DNA of 44,710 nt, taken from CAYLPJ01 sp964385465 (GTDB taxonomy: Bacteria; Planctomycetota; Phycisphaerae; SM23-33). Shown here piece after piece: positions 1-9,118 of this stretch. A model generated the notes under the pieces. It ran no database searches, had not been told where the DNA came from, and saw nothing but the letters and a program-made list of their open reading frames with translations. The stretch is from the NCBI GenBank assembly GCA_964385465.1, contig CAYLPJ010000055.1, positions 1 to 44,710 of the forward strand, written 5' to 3'. Position 1 is the first letter of the stretch. Each line of letters begins with the position of its first letter. The translations under genes and the position numbers were made by a program.

Positions 1-37
1 TGGCGGCGGCGGCGGGGGGGGGACGTCCGGGCCGTAA

Positions 38-3000
38 TCCGGCAACCCGCACTACCAGAAGCCCAAGAACCCCTGCGAGTGCGACCCGGCGACGTTCAAG
101 AAGACCTGCAAGGAGGCCGGGCTGGAGTTCGGGCTCGGCGGCCTGACCAAGGGCCTGGCGGCGACGCTCTCCGCCGCGGGGGCGCCGTGGATCACCGTCA
201 CGAAGATCGAGCCGAAGTTCGATATCAAGGCCAAGCTGTGCAAGTGCTGCGAGAACAACCGCGTCGGCTGGGAGGCGGAGGTCTCGCTGACCGGCTCGCT
301 GACCGGGGTGGTGGTCTTCGGCGTTACGGTGAATCCGGAGTTTGAGACGACCATCGGCAACGGTGTCGAGGCGACGGTGAAGTTCAACGCCATGGCCGGC
401 GTGGAGGTCACGGGCAAGTTCGAGGCCTACGGAAAGGTCTCCACGGAGTGCTTCCTGCGGAACCCCAAGGTCTGCGCGGGCGTGTCGCTGTCGGCGGATG
501 TCTTCGCCGGAATCAAGGGCGGCGGGGAGGTCTCCTACAAGCTCGGCACCGAGTCCATCACCACCAGCTTCGAGGCCAAGGGCGGCGTCTCCAGCGGGCT
601 CAGCGGCAAAATCGAGTACTGCTCCGACACCGGCTGGGGCGGGCAGGCCTGCTTCAAGGGCGTCAAGGCAGAGGCCGGCTACAAGTTCGAGGCCAAGCTC
701 CAGAGCGGCGCGGCCTACTACACCGAGACCATCGACCGCGTGAAGTCCATCACGCTGGTCGAGCAGAAGTGCAAGAGCTTCGGCGGCGCCGGCGGCAGCT
801 CGGCCGGGACCGCCGAGGCCCTGCCGGCCGAGCTGGCAGCGCTCGACTTCTCCGACCTCATGCCCGAGGACCCCGTGGGCATCGCGCAGATGCTCGGCTA
901 CGCCTCCCCGGCGGCGATGCTCGCCGACGTCAGCGGCAGCGGCGTGGCCGGGGCCCTGCTGGCCGACGGCGTCGAAACCACCGAGGATCTCCAGGCCGCG
1001 CTCAACGCTGCCGACGCCATGCGGGCAGCCGCGGAGGGCGGTCGCGTGGGCCTGTCTACCCGGGCCGTCTCCGCCGACGCGCGCGACGCCGAGATGAAGG
1101 CCCGCGCCGCCGCCGGCGACGGCGGGGTCTGTGCCCATGTCAGGCTGAACCTGGAGCAGCAGGCCGTCATGACCCGAAAGGTCTTCGCCGGCACGCTGGA
1201 CATCACCAACTACCACACGCAGCACTCGCTGGACGACCTCAACGTCCGCATCGACATCTACGACGTCAACGGAAACCTCGCCAACGACAAGTTCGTCGTC
1301 CTCGACCCCGAGCTGACCAACCTTGTCATCACCGACGACGGCGATCCCCCGCCCGGGCATGACCCCTTCGAGGACGGGCTCTGGATCGGGCAGGAGCTCA
1401 TGCGGCTCGAGGCCGATACCACCGGGCGGGCGCGATGGATCATCGTGCCCACCGAGGAGGCCGCTGCCGACGGGCCGACCAGCTACACCATCGGCGGGTA
1501 CATGACGTACGACATCAACGGCGTGGGCGCCTCGGCCGACCTCGAACCGGCGCCCGTGACCGTCTGGCCGGACGCCAAGCTCGACCTCAAGTACTTCTGG
1601 CAGCGGGACGTCTACAGCGATGACCCGTTCACCGAGTCCGTCGAGCCCTCCGTGCCGTTCTCCGTCGGCGTGATGGTCGTCAACCACGGCCAGGGCGCCG
1701 CGAAGGACTTCCGCATCGAGTCCGCCCAGCCGAAGATCGTCGAGAACGTCAAGGGCCTGCTGATCGATTTCGAGATCATCGGCTCGGACGTGAACGGGCA
1801 GGCCGCCACGCCGTCCCTGACGGTGGACTTCGGCACCATCGACCCCGGCGATGTCGGCGTCGCACGGTGGCTGATGACCAGCACCCTCCAGGGCCACTTC
1901 ATCGAGTACAACGCCAGCTTCCGACACACCGACGAGCTCGGCGGGGAGCGGACCAGCCTCATCGAGGACGTCTCCATCTTCGAGCTCATCCGCGTGGTCG
2001 CCGCCGGCGGGGCCTTTGATGACGGGCTCCACGACTTCCTCACCAACGAACTGGAGGACCCCACCTACGAGCCCATCCCCGACACGCTGCACCTCAGCGA
2101 CGGCACGGTGGCGCCGGTCTCGGCCGGCTCGGACGCGGTCGTGGACGGCCCGGTCCGCAGCGACGACCTCGAAGTGATCCTGACGGCCTCCATGTCGCCG
2201 GAGGGCTGGTCGTACGTGAAGGTGGGCGATCCGGGCGGCGGGCTGTACCGCGTCGACCGCGTGGTGCGGCTGGACGCCGCCGGCAACGAACTGGGCGAGC
2301 TGCCGGCCCCGAACGCCTGGCAGACCGACCGCAGCTACAAGGAGTCGCGCAAGCGCCCCGTGTACGAGGACATGCTGCACCTGCTCGACTACGAGAGCAC
2401 CGGGCGGTACAAGCTCGTCTACGAGGCCATCGACACGACGCCGCCGGAGCTGGTGGATATCGAGGAGCCTGCCTCGCCGTTGGTCGCCGAGGACGTCTCC
2501 GAGATCCCCGTCGTCTTCAGCGAGCCGATCGACCTGGCGACGTTCAGCCGCGATGACCTCCATCTCGTCCGCCGCACTCCCGGGGGGACCGAGACGCTGA
2601 CGCTGCCCGCCGGCGTGACGATCCGCCATATCGAGGGCGGACGGTACCTCATCGAGGGCCTGGCAGACCTCACCGACGCCGACGGCGAGTACACGCTGAC
2701 CGTCGATGGGACGGGGGTGACCGACTTCTACGCCAACGCCGGCACGGACAGCCTGTCGGCGAGTTGGTTCCGCGCCAAGACGCTGCCCACCGTCGCCAGC
2801 ATCATCGACGCGCCGACAGGGGTGGTCAACCGGCCCGCCGGGACGGTGTACGTCAAGTTCACCCAGCCCATCGACCCGACCACCTTCGACTCCTCGAACC
2901 TCACCCTAACCTGCGACGGCCAGGTTGTGCCCGTCACCGGCGACAACGTCACGGTCACGCCGATCACGGCCGCCAATGACGTCTTCCGGATCTCGGGCCT

Positions 3001-6000
3001 CGACGAGTTGACCAGCCCCGGCTGCACGTACGTGCTGACCGTCAGCGCCGAAGGCGTCGAGAACCTCAGCGGCCAGCAGGGCATCGGCCAGGAGTCGGCC
3101 TCCTGGGAGATGGACGTGGACGCCCCCTACATCGCGTCGGTCACCGACGAGCCGACCGGCGTGCTCACCGAAGACGTCGCGTCGGTCGAGTTGGTCTTCA
3201 GCGAGCCCCTGGCGGCCGGGACGTTCGGCCCCGAGGACCTGACGCTGAGCCGCGACGGCGGGGACGATCTCATCGACGGCGGCGTGGCGATCGCCCATGT
3301 CGGCGGCTCGACCTACCGCATCGACGGCCTGGGCGGGCTGACCGATCTCGACGGCCAGTACGTGCTGACCGTCGATTCCGCCGGCGTGACAGACGCCGTC
3401 GGCAACGCCGGCGTCGACACCCGCATGGTGGCCTGGACGCGCGACGGGGCCCCGCCCGTGGCCGCAACGGACCTGGCCGTCACGCCCGACACCGGCGTGG
3501 CCGACGATGATGCCGTCACCGCGGCGACGACGCTCACGCTGACCGGTACGGTCGGCGAGGCCGGGCTCGGCGTCCGCGTGCGGAACCTCACCAACGGCCG
3601 CGACCTCGGCGAGGCCGACGTGACCGGCACGAGCTTCTCGCTGACTTTCGACGAGCCCCTCGGCGGGCGCTACACGCTGGAAGTCACGGTATACGACGAC
3701 GCCGGCAATGCCACGCCGACCACGTTCGACGTGGTCCTGGACCTCTTCCAGCCGGCCGTGGACGGCATCGAGGGCATCGACCCGCTGACCACCTCGCCGA
3801 CGGACTCGCTCGACGTGGTCTTCACGGAACCCATCGCCGCCTCGATGTTCGATCTGGACGACGTGACGCTGACGCGCGACGGAACCGAGGTGGATCTGGC
3901 GGCAGCGGGGGCGGCGATCGAGCCGGTCGGCGCGGAGGGCACGACGTTCCGCCTGGCGGGCCTCGGCGGCGCGACCGGCGAGGTGGGCGAGTATGCCGTA
4001 ACCGTGGACGCCCGCGGCGTCGAGGACCTGGCGGGCAACCCGGGCACCGGGCCCTACGAGGCCGGGTGGACCTTCCCGGCCGACCAGGCCGCCCCCGTCG
4101 TCACCAGCGTGGAGATCCAGGGCGGGCAGCAGCAGCGGTACCTGGTGGACACGCTGTCGATCACGTTCAATGAGGCGACGAACGTCGGCGACCTGATCGA
4201 CGCGGAGATCCTCGTCAGTGGCGACGCGGCCATGACGGTGACGAACCTCGGCATCGACGCCAACCACGAACCCGACGCCCCGCTGGCCCTCGGCGGGACC
4301 GACAAGACCGCCTTCGCCTGGGACGCCGACACGCACACGTTGACCTGGATGCCGGCGGACCCCCTGGCCGACGGCTACTACGAGCTGCGGCTGGCCGCCG
4401 ACGCCGTGCTCGACACGGCCGAGAACCCCCTCGACGGCGACGGCGCGGGCGGGGACTTCGTGCTGAACTTCCACGTCCTCGACGGCGACGTCGACGGCGA
4501 CCGCAACGTCGACAACGACGACCGGGCACTGCTCGACCTGGCCATGGGCTCCGCCGACGGGCTCTCCCGCTGGGACCTCGAGGCCGACCTGGACCGCGAC
4601 GGGCGGGTCACCATCCTCGACGTGCTCCGCGTACTGCGGAACCACGGCCGGCAGGTCGAGCCCGAAGTGCCCGCGAGGGTCGAGGAGTTCATCCTCCAGG
4701 ACGGGCAGGACCAGCGGCACACGGTCGGCACGTTCGACGTGCTCTTCAGCGAGGAGACGGCCCTGGCCGACATGGTTGCCGCCGGCACGGTCGGCTCGGC
4801 GCTGACATTGACGAACCTGGGCGTCGACGCCGACGCAGACCCCGACACCCCCGTGACGCTGGACGAGGCGGACTTCGCCTGGGATGCCGCCGCCCACACG
4901 CTGACCTGGCAGGCCGACGCGGGCCTGGATGACGGCTACTACGAGCTGCGCCTGGACGCCGAGGCCGTCACCGACGGCGCCGAGTCGCCGCTGGCAGGCG
5001 GGGACTTCGTGACGGCGTTCCACGTCCTCGGCGGAGACGCCGATGGCGACCTGGGCGTCGATGGCGACGACCTGGCCATCGTCGACGCCGCCATGGACAC
5101 CGCGCCCGGCAACGCGCTGTGGAACGTCGAGGCCGACCTCACCGGCGATGGGCTCGTCGACGCGGCCGACCGCCAGGCCGTCCTGGACGCCACCGGCGAC
5201 GCCGTCGTCCCGCCATCGGGCCCCAGCGACACTGGCCCATCCGGCCCGGCCGAGACGACCCCCACCCCGAGCACCGCCCCGGACGCCGAGGCTTTCGGCG
5301 ACGTCGGCGACTACGCCACCGCGGGCCGGGCGATCGACCTGACGGCCTACGGGACCAGTCGGGTGACGTGGGTTGGCGGCCTGCGCGCCGGGCTGGATGG
5401 CTATGCCGATACCGACTGGTACACCGTGACCGCCCCGGCCAGCGGCACGCTGAAGCTGACGGCCACCTGGGGCGCTGCCGGCGGCGAACTGCCGGACCTG
5501 ACGCTCTACGAAATGGTCGACGACGGCTGGACCCTCGGCTTCGAGGACGCCGGGGCCGGCTCGGCGGCGACGCGCGTCGTCGGCGGGCGGGACTACTACC
5601 TCCGCGTGGACGGTGATCGCGGTCTGGACTACGGCGACGAGCCGCTCGCCTACCGCTTGGCGGCTACGCTGGCCGAGTACGACGCCTACCTGCCGCTGAT
5701 CGGTGCCGACGTCGTTCTCGCCGACAGCGGCCTCACCGGCGAGGGCATTGCCGTCGCCGTCATCGACACGGGCGTGGACTACAACCACCCGGCCCTGGGC
5801 GGGCGGGTCATCCTCGGCCCCGACTTCGGCGCCGACGACGCCGACCCCATGGACACCGTCGGACACGGCACGCACGTGGCGGGGCTGATCGCCTCGGCCG
5901 ACGACCATGCGCCCGGCCTGCTGCCCGACGCCGATGTCGTCGCCCTGAAGGTCACCGCGGACGGCTCGACGCTCGCCGACGTCTCGGACATTGCCGACGC

Positions 6001-6991
6001 CCTGCAATGGGTGCTGGACCACGGCGCCGAGCACAACGTCGCGGCCGTCAACATCTCCTTCGCCCTTGGCAACGGTTCGGCCGGCCAGGAGCTGGCGGAG
6101 TTGGACGGCCTGTACGAGGACCTGGCGGCCAAGGGCGTGTTTGTCGCGGCGGCGTCGGGCAACGACTACGCCCCGGGCGTGTCCGAGGGCGTGAGCCTGA
6201 TGGCGTTGGGCGAGCACGTCGCGGCAGTGGGCGCGGTGTGGGAAGGCGACCGCGGCGAGGCCAACTGGGGCGGCGGAGGACGCGACTACACCAGCGGCGC
6301 CGACCGGCTGATCTCGTTCTCCCAGCGGAGCGCGGATGTTGCGATGGTGGCACCGGGCGGAGACATCCTGGGCCTCGCCGCCGGCGGCGGACTGACGGTT
6401 CGGAGCGGCACGTCGATGGCGGCGCCGCTGGTGACCGCCGCGGCCGTCGCGACCGGCCAGGCCGCCGCCCGGGCCGGGCAGATCCTCGGCGCCGACGCGC
6501 TGCTGGGCCGACTCCAGGCCGGGGCGACCGTCGTCTTCGACGGCGACGACGAGAACGACAACGTCGCCAACAGCCATCGCGACTACTTCCGCCTCGACCT
6601 GCTCGGCACCGTCAGCACCTTCGATCTCGATGATACCGGACGGTACGTCCCCGTCTGGATGACGGCCGCGCACGATCAACTCAAGCGGCTGGCGGACCCG
6701 GCCAACGCATCGGCGGGGCGCGGCGAGCGGCAGCGGCTGGCACGCGAGGTCGCAGGCGACGAGGCGTTCCTGGACCTGCTGGATGGGCTGACCCGGACGG
6801 ATGACGAGGCCCGGGCGGCCGAGCACGCGTTCAGCCGCTACGCGAGCCTGACCCAGCACCAGTCAGCCCTTGCCGGCGCGGACGGGAACGTGGACGTGCT
6901 GGACGCCCTGAGTGCGGGGCGCGGCGAATGGAAAGGCGACGTGGCCGCCGCGGACTTCCGCGACCTGGCGAAGCGGTACGGCCTGCGATAG
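38..6991 (+). CDS. Secreted dockerin/Ig-repeat subtilisin-like protease, 5' end missing
   Basis: The frame is open from base 38 to the TAG at 6989-6991. There is no ATG, GTG or TTG before the GTG at 308, and no signal peptide, so the true N-terminus lies off the window or is broken; an in-frame TAA sits at 35-37. The N-terminal part (to about 1200) has paired cysteines. Four SbsA-type Ig repeats with a VVFSEP-like strand follow (about 2430-3450 and 3745-4075), with a different Ig-like module between (3450-3740). Two tandem modules each end in a dockerin with two DxDxD calcium loops (4087-4660 and 4661-5200). A pre-peptidase-like domain lies at 5280-5670 and an S8 subtilase at 5695-6600. Its triad is intact: Asp in VIDTGVD (5765), His in GHGTH (5864), Ser in SGTSMAAP (about 6413). 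It is probably a cell-surface or secreted protease; the substrate is unknown. Confidence 0.85.
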   Translation, partial: SGNPHYQKPKNPCECDPATFKKTCKEAGLEFGLGGLTKGLAATLSAAGAPWITVTKIEPKFDIKAKLCKCCENNRVGWEAEVSLTGSLTGVVVFGVTVNPEFETTIGNGVEATVKFNAMAGVEVTGKFEAYGKVSTECFLRNPKVCAGVSLSADVFAGIKGGGEVSYKLGTESITTSFEAKGGVSSGLSGKIEYCSDTGWGGQACFKGVKAEAGYKFEAKLQSGAAYYTETIDRVKSITLVEQKCKSFGGAGGSSAGTAEALPAELAALDFSDLMPEDPVGIAQMLGYASPAAMLADVSGSGVAGALLADGVETTEDLQAALNAADAMRAAAEGGRVGLSTRAVSADARDAEMKARAAAGDGGVCAHVRLNLEQQAVMTRKVFAGTLDITNYHTQHSLDDLNVRIDIYDVNGNLANDKFVVLDPELTNLVITDDGDPPPGHDPFEDGLWIGQELMRLEADTTGRARWIIVPTEEAAADGPTSYTIGGYMTYDINGVGASADLEPAPVTVWPDAKLDLKYFWQRDVYSDDPFTESVEPSVPFSVGVMVVNHGQGAAKDFRIESAQPKIVENVKGLLIDFEIIGSDVNGQAATPSLTVDFGTIDPGDVGVARWLMTSTLQGHFIEYNASFRHTDELGGERTSLIEDVSIFELIRVVAAGGAFDDGLHDFLTNELEDPTYEPIPDTLHLSDGTVAPVSAGSDAVVDGPVRSDDLEVILTASMSPEGWSYVKVGDPGGGLYRVDRVVRLDAAGNELGELPAPNAWQTDRSYKESRKRPVYEDMLHLLDYESTGRYKLVYEAIDTTPPELVDIEEPASPLVAEDVSEIPVVFSEPIDLATFSRDDLHLVRRTPGGTETLTLPAGVTIRHIEGGRYLIEGLADLTDADGEYTLTVDGTGVTDFYANAGTDSLSASWFRAKTLPTVASIIDAPTGVVNRPAGTVYVKFTQPIDPTTFDSSNLTLTCDGQVVPVTGDNVTVTPITAANDVFRISGLDELTSPGCTYVLTVSAEGVENLSGQQGIGQESASWEMDVDAPYIASVTDEPTGVLTEDVASVELVFSEPLAAGTFGPEDLTLSRDGGDDLIDGGVAIAHVGGSTYRIDGLGGLTDLDGQYVLTVDSAGVTDAVGNAGVDTRMVAWTRDGAPPVAATDLAVTPDTGVADDDAVTAATTLTLTGTVGEAGLGVRVRNLTNGRDLGEADVTGTSFSLTFDEPLGGRYTLEVTVYDDAGNATPTTFDVVLDLFQPAVDGIEGIDPLTTSPTDSLDVVFTEPIAASMFDLDDVTLTRDGTEVDLAAAGAAIEPVGAEGTTFRLAGLGGATGEVGEYAVTVDARGVEDLAGNPGTGPYEAGWTFPADQAAPVVTSVEIQGGQQQRYLVDTLSITFNEATNVGDLIDAEILVSGDAAMTVTNLGIDANHEPDAPLALGGTDKTAFAWDADTHTLTWMPADPLADGYYELRLAADAVLDTAENPLDGDGAGGDFVLNFHVLDGDVDGDRNVDNDDRALLDLAMGSADGLSRWDLEADLDRDGRVTILDVLRVLRNHGRQVEPEVPARVEEFILQDGQDQRHTVGTFDVLFSEETALADMVAAGTVGSALTLTNLGVDADADPDTPVTLDEADFAWDAAAHTLTWQADAGLDDGYYELRLDAEAVTDGAESPLAGGDFVTAFHVLGGDADGDLGVDGDDLAIVDAAMDTAPGNALWNVEADLTGDGLVDAADRQAVLDATGDAVVPPSGPSDTGPSGPAETTPTPSTAPDAEAFGDVGDYATAGRAIDLTAYGTSRVTWVGGLRAGLDGYADTDWYTVTAPASGTLKLTATWGAAGGELPDLTLYEMVDDGWTLGFEDAGAGSAATRVVGGRDYYLRVDGDRGLDYGDEPLAYRLAATLAEYDAYLPLIGADVVLADSGLTGEGIAVAVIDTGVDYNHPALGGRVILGPDFGADDADPMDTVGHGTHVAGLIASADDHAPGLLPDADVVALKVTADGSTLADVSDIADALQWVLDHGAEHNVAAVNISFALGNGSAGQELAELDGLYEDLAAKGVFVAAASGNDYAPGVSEGVSLMALGEHVAAVGAVWEGDRGEANWGGGGRDYTSGADRLISFSQRSADVAMVAPGGDILGLAAGGGLTVRSGTSMAAPLVTAAAVATGQAAARAGQILGADALLGRLQAGATVVFDGDDENDNVANSHRDYFRLDLLGTVSTFDLDDTGRYVPVWMTAAHDQLKRLADPANASAGRGERQRLAREVAGDEAFLDLLDGLTRTDDEARAAEHAFSRYASLTQHQSALAGADGNVDVLDALSAGRGEWKGDVAAADFRDLAKRYGLR

Positions 6992-7059
6992 ACGACCCGC
7001 GGCGTGCCCGGCGCAGGTTTTGCCGGCCGCCGCAGTGCATGGACACCAGGAGCCTGGAG

Positions 7060-7764
7060 ATGTTCAAGGCAACGTGGATGAGCGTGGCGGCGGGGGCCGC
7101 CCTGACGATCGTGCTGGCCGGGGCGACGGCGGCGAGAGGCGACGTGTCGCTTTCGATCCAGCCGTCCCGGGCGGACTACCTGCCCGGTGGGTCGGTGGAC
7201 TTCGGCGTCGTGCTCACCGGCGCGACGGAGCTGGCCGGCTACCAGATCGTGATCGAGATCGCCGACGCCAACACCGGCAAGGCCGGCGGCGCCGCCGACG
7301 CGTTCTGGCTGGTGGACCTGGTCTCCCCGGCCATGGACCCGTGCGGGCTGAACCTCGCCACTCGCCCGGCGGACGCGGCCTACGTCTTCGGCGCCAACAA
7401 CGGCCCGGCCACGAGGCAGAGCCGCTCGGACACCCTCGCCCCGCCGGCGTACGGCATCGGCCTGTATGACTATGCATGGGACAACGCCAACGGTGTGATC
7501 TACGCCGCCGCTACCGACCCGGAAAAGCAGGTGCTCGGCACGTTCCGGGTGGAGACGTCCGAGGAGTTCACCGGCGACATGGAACTGACCTTCGACGCCA
7601 CCCAGCTCTTCGTGACCGACCCTCAGGGCGACCCGATACCCGGTTTCGATGCGCAAGACTATGACACCGAATCGCTCCTGGTCCCCATGGTCCCCGAGCC
7701 CGCCACGGCCGTGCTGCTGCTCGCCGCATCAGCCGCCTGGCTGCGCCGCAGACGGAGAAGCTGA
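7060..7764 (+). CDS. PEP-CTERM sorted exported protein with cohesin-like body
   Basis: A 234-residue exported protein. The ATG at 7060 was chosen because AGGAG lies about 8 bases upstream; an in-frame ATG at 7039 has no such site. An N-terminal hydrophobic signal (VAAGAALTIVLAGATAARG) precedes a beta-rich body that starts VSLSIQPSRADYLPGG and contains LAGYQIVIEIAD and LGTFRVET, a pattern like the cohesin fold seen in many planctomycete PEP-CTERM proteins. The C-terminus is a textbook PEP-CTERM signal: PEPATAVLLLAA, a hydrophobic stretch, then RRRRRS. Such proteins are processed by an exosortase and attached at the cell surface. The gene starts 68 bases after the dockerin protease and on the same strand, so the two may be co-transcribed and may bind each other. 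The cohesin assignment is by pattern only. Confidence 0.8.
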   Translation: MFKATWMSVAAGAALTIVLAGATAARGDVSLSIQPSRADYLPGGSVDFGVVLTGATELAGYQIVIEIADANTGKAGGAADAFWLVDLVSPAMDPCGLNLATRPADAAYVFGANNGPATRQSRSDTLAPPAYGIGLYDYAWDNANGVIYAAATDPEKQVLGTFRVETSEEFTGDMELTFDATQLFVTDPQGDPIPGFDAQDYDTESLLVPMVPEPATAVLLLAASAAWLRRRRRS

Positions 7765-7779
7765 GGCCGGGACCCGCCG

Positions 7780-8982
7780 TCAGTCGGGCGCCGCCTGTCG
7801 ACGGTAGACGGCCGACCCCCAGTCAAGGTCCCCCGGGAAGAGGAGGCAGGCGGCGGCGGGGAAGCGTCGGCCGGCGGCGAGCTCGTCGAGAACGAGTCGC
7901 CGCAGTGCGGTATCGCGGGGTGCCGCAGCCGGGTTCGCCGGCATGTCACCGAAGACCCGCTCGAAGAGTTGCTCGTCCGTCGCGCCGGGCAGGGGGTAGA
8001 GATATACCTCGCGCTGGAAGCGGGCGATGTTCGAGTCCGCCGGCAGCAACTCCCCGAGCCTCGGGCTCAGCAGCCACGAACCGCACTGGAAGGCGCGGAA
8101 CGGGTACTCGGGAAAGCGTTCGGGGAAGAAGGTCGTCGCCCGCCGGATCGACGCCCCGCAGGCGTCGAACGCCAACGGGCCTGTCGCCGGAATGTGCATG
8201 CCCAGGATGGGATCGCCCGGCCGGAGGATGCACTCCCACTCGGTCGGCGGCAACTCGATCAACTCGTCGGTGACGATGCCGGTGGGGGAGACGGCCCGCC
8301 CGCTCGGCGCGTCGCCGCCGCCGATCAACAGTCTCACCCGACCGGTTGGGCGGTGACGGAAGGCCCGGACGGGCTGCCCCAGCCGCTCGAATCGAAACTG
8401 AAGCCGCCCCAGCGCATACGTGCGGCCGAGGAAGTGACTGACCAGCCAGCCGGCCTCGCCGAGGCCCCAACGGCCCGTGCGGTCGCGATGGTGGCGCATC
8501 CAGAGGGCCAGGTCGCCGGCGGTGTCGCGCGTGACTTCGGCGGGGATGCCGCGAGCGCGGTGCAGGGCGAGCATGAAAGGCCCGCCGGAGAGCAGCACGA
8601 CGGGGTGGAGCATCTCAGCCCACGGCCCGAGGGCGTCCGGTCGGCCGGGCCAGGGCAGTGATGCGGGCTGGAAACCGTCGGGGCCGGGATCGGCGGGGCG
8701 GTCGAAGAGCGTGCGGTGGCAGGTCCATGCGAGCCGGGCCAGGGCCGGCCTGCCGCGGAAAGCGGGCAGGGCGGCAAGCACGGCGTCGCGGACGTCGGTG
8801 GGCAGGCCGAGGTCGTCGCACGTCTCGCGGACGAAGTGATCGGTGAGGAACATCGGCCCGGAGGGGGGCCAGGCGGCCTGGTGCTCGCTCCACCGGTCGG
8901 CGAAGCGGGGCGCGACGTCGGGCGGTAGCTGGAGGTCGCGCGCGACGGCGGCGAAATCGGCATTGTCATCCGGCGGGTTCAT
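7780..8982 (-). CDS. Acyltransferase-like protein (NAT_N / GNAT_C type architecture)
   Basis: A 400-residue soluble protein on the minus strand with no signal peptide. The ATG at 8982 was chosen because GGAG lies about 5 bases upstream; the frame stays open to 9039 but that stretch is not protein-like. Its layout, with an N-terminal helical region (DFAAVARDLQLPPDVAPRF), a long middle with LHPVVLLSGGPFM, and a C-terminal beta-rich segment containing LGMHIPATGPL and a late REVYLYPLPGA, resembles bacterial proteins annotated as acyltransferase domain-containing with an N-acyltransferase N-terminal domain and a GNAT-like C-terminal domain. I see no residue that proves acetyl-CoA binding, so the reaction and substrate are unknown. 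It is convergent with the PEP-CTERM gene (15-base gap) and divergent from hisD. Confidence 0.65.
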   Translation of the reverse strand: MNPPDDNADFAAVARDLQLPPDVAPRFADRWSEHQAAWPPSGPMFLTDHFVRETCDDLGLPTDVRDAVLAALPAFRGRPALARLAWTCHRTLFDRPADPGPDGFQPASLPWPGRPDALGPWAEMLHPVVLLSGGPFMLALHRARGIPAEVTRDTAGDLALWMRHHRDRTGRWGLGEAGWLVSHFLGRTYALGRLQFRFERLGQPVRAFRHRPTGRVRLLIGGGDAPSGRAVSPTGIVTDELIELPPTEWECILRPGDPILGMHIPATGPLAFDACGASIRRATTFFPERFPEYPFRAFQCGSWLLSPRLGELLPADSNIARFQREVYLYPLPGATDEQLFERVFGDMPANPAAAPRDTALRRLVLDELAAGRRFPAAACLLFPGDLDWGSAVYRRQAAPD

Positions 8983-9101
8983 TGCATCTCCGGGCAGGGG
9001 GTCCCCGGAGTACCTACGCCCGTGGCCCGGTCGTGTCAACCCCGCCGGTGCTGCCCGCCGCTTTCGCTGCGCCCGGGGTTTCCGGCGGCGGGCCGGGAGC
9101 G

Positions 9102-9118
9102 TATAGTCATAGGACTAT
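9102..9118 (+). promoter_or_regulatory. Possible leaderless promoter and inverted repeat over the hisD start
   Basis: TATAGT at 9102-9107 matches a sigma-70 -10 box in five of six bases and lies only 9 bases before the hisD ATG. No Shine-Dalgarno sequence is suitably placed. ATAGTC (9103-9108) and GACTAT (9113-9118) form a perfect 6-bp inverted repeat with a 4-base loop; its right arm contains the first two bases of the start codon. A -35 box is not convincing. This is inference from motif and spacing. Confidence 0.35.

Noticed and set aside
2906..6859. 1317-codon minus-strand frame opposite the protease
   Set aside because: Antisense shadow of a strongly supported gene; low-complexity Val/Gly/Arg/Asp translation without domains.
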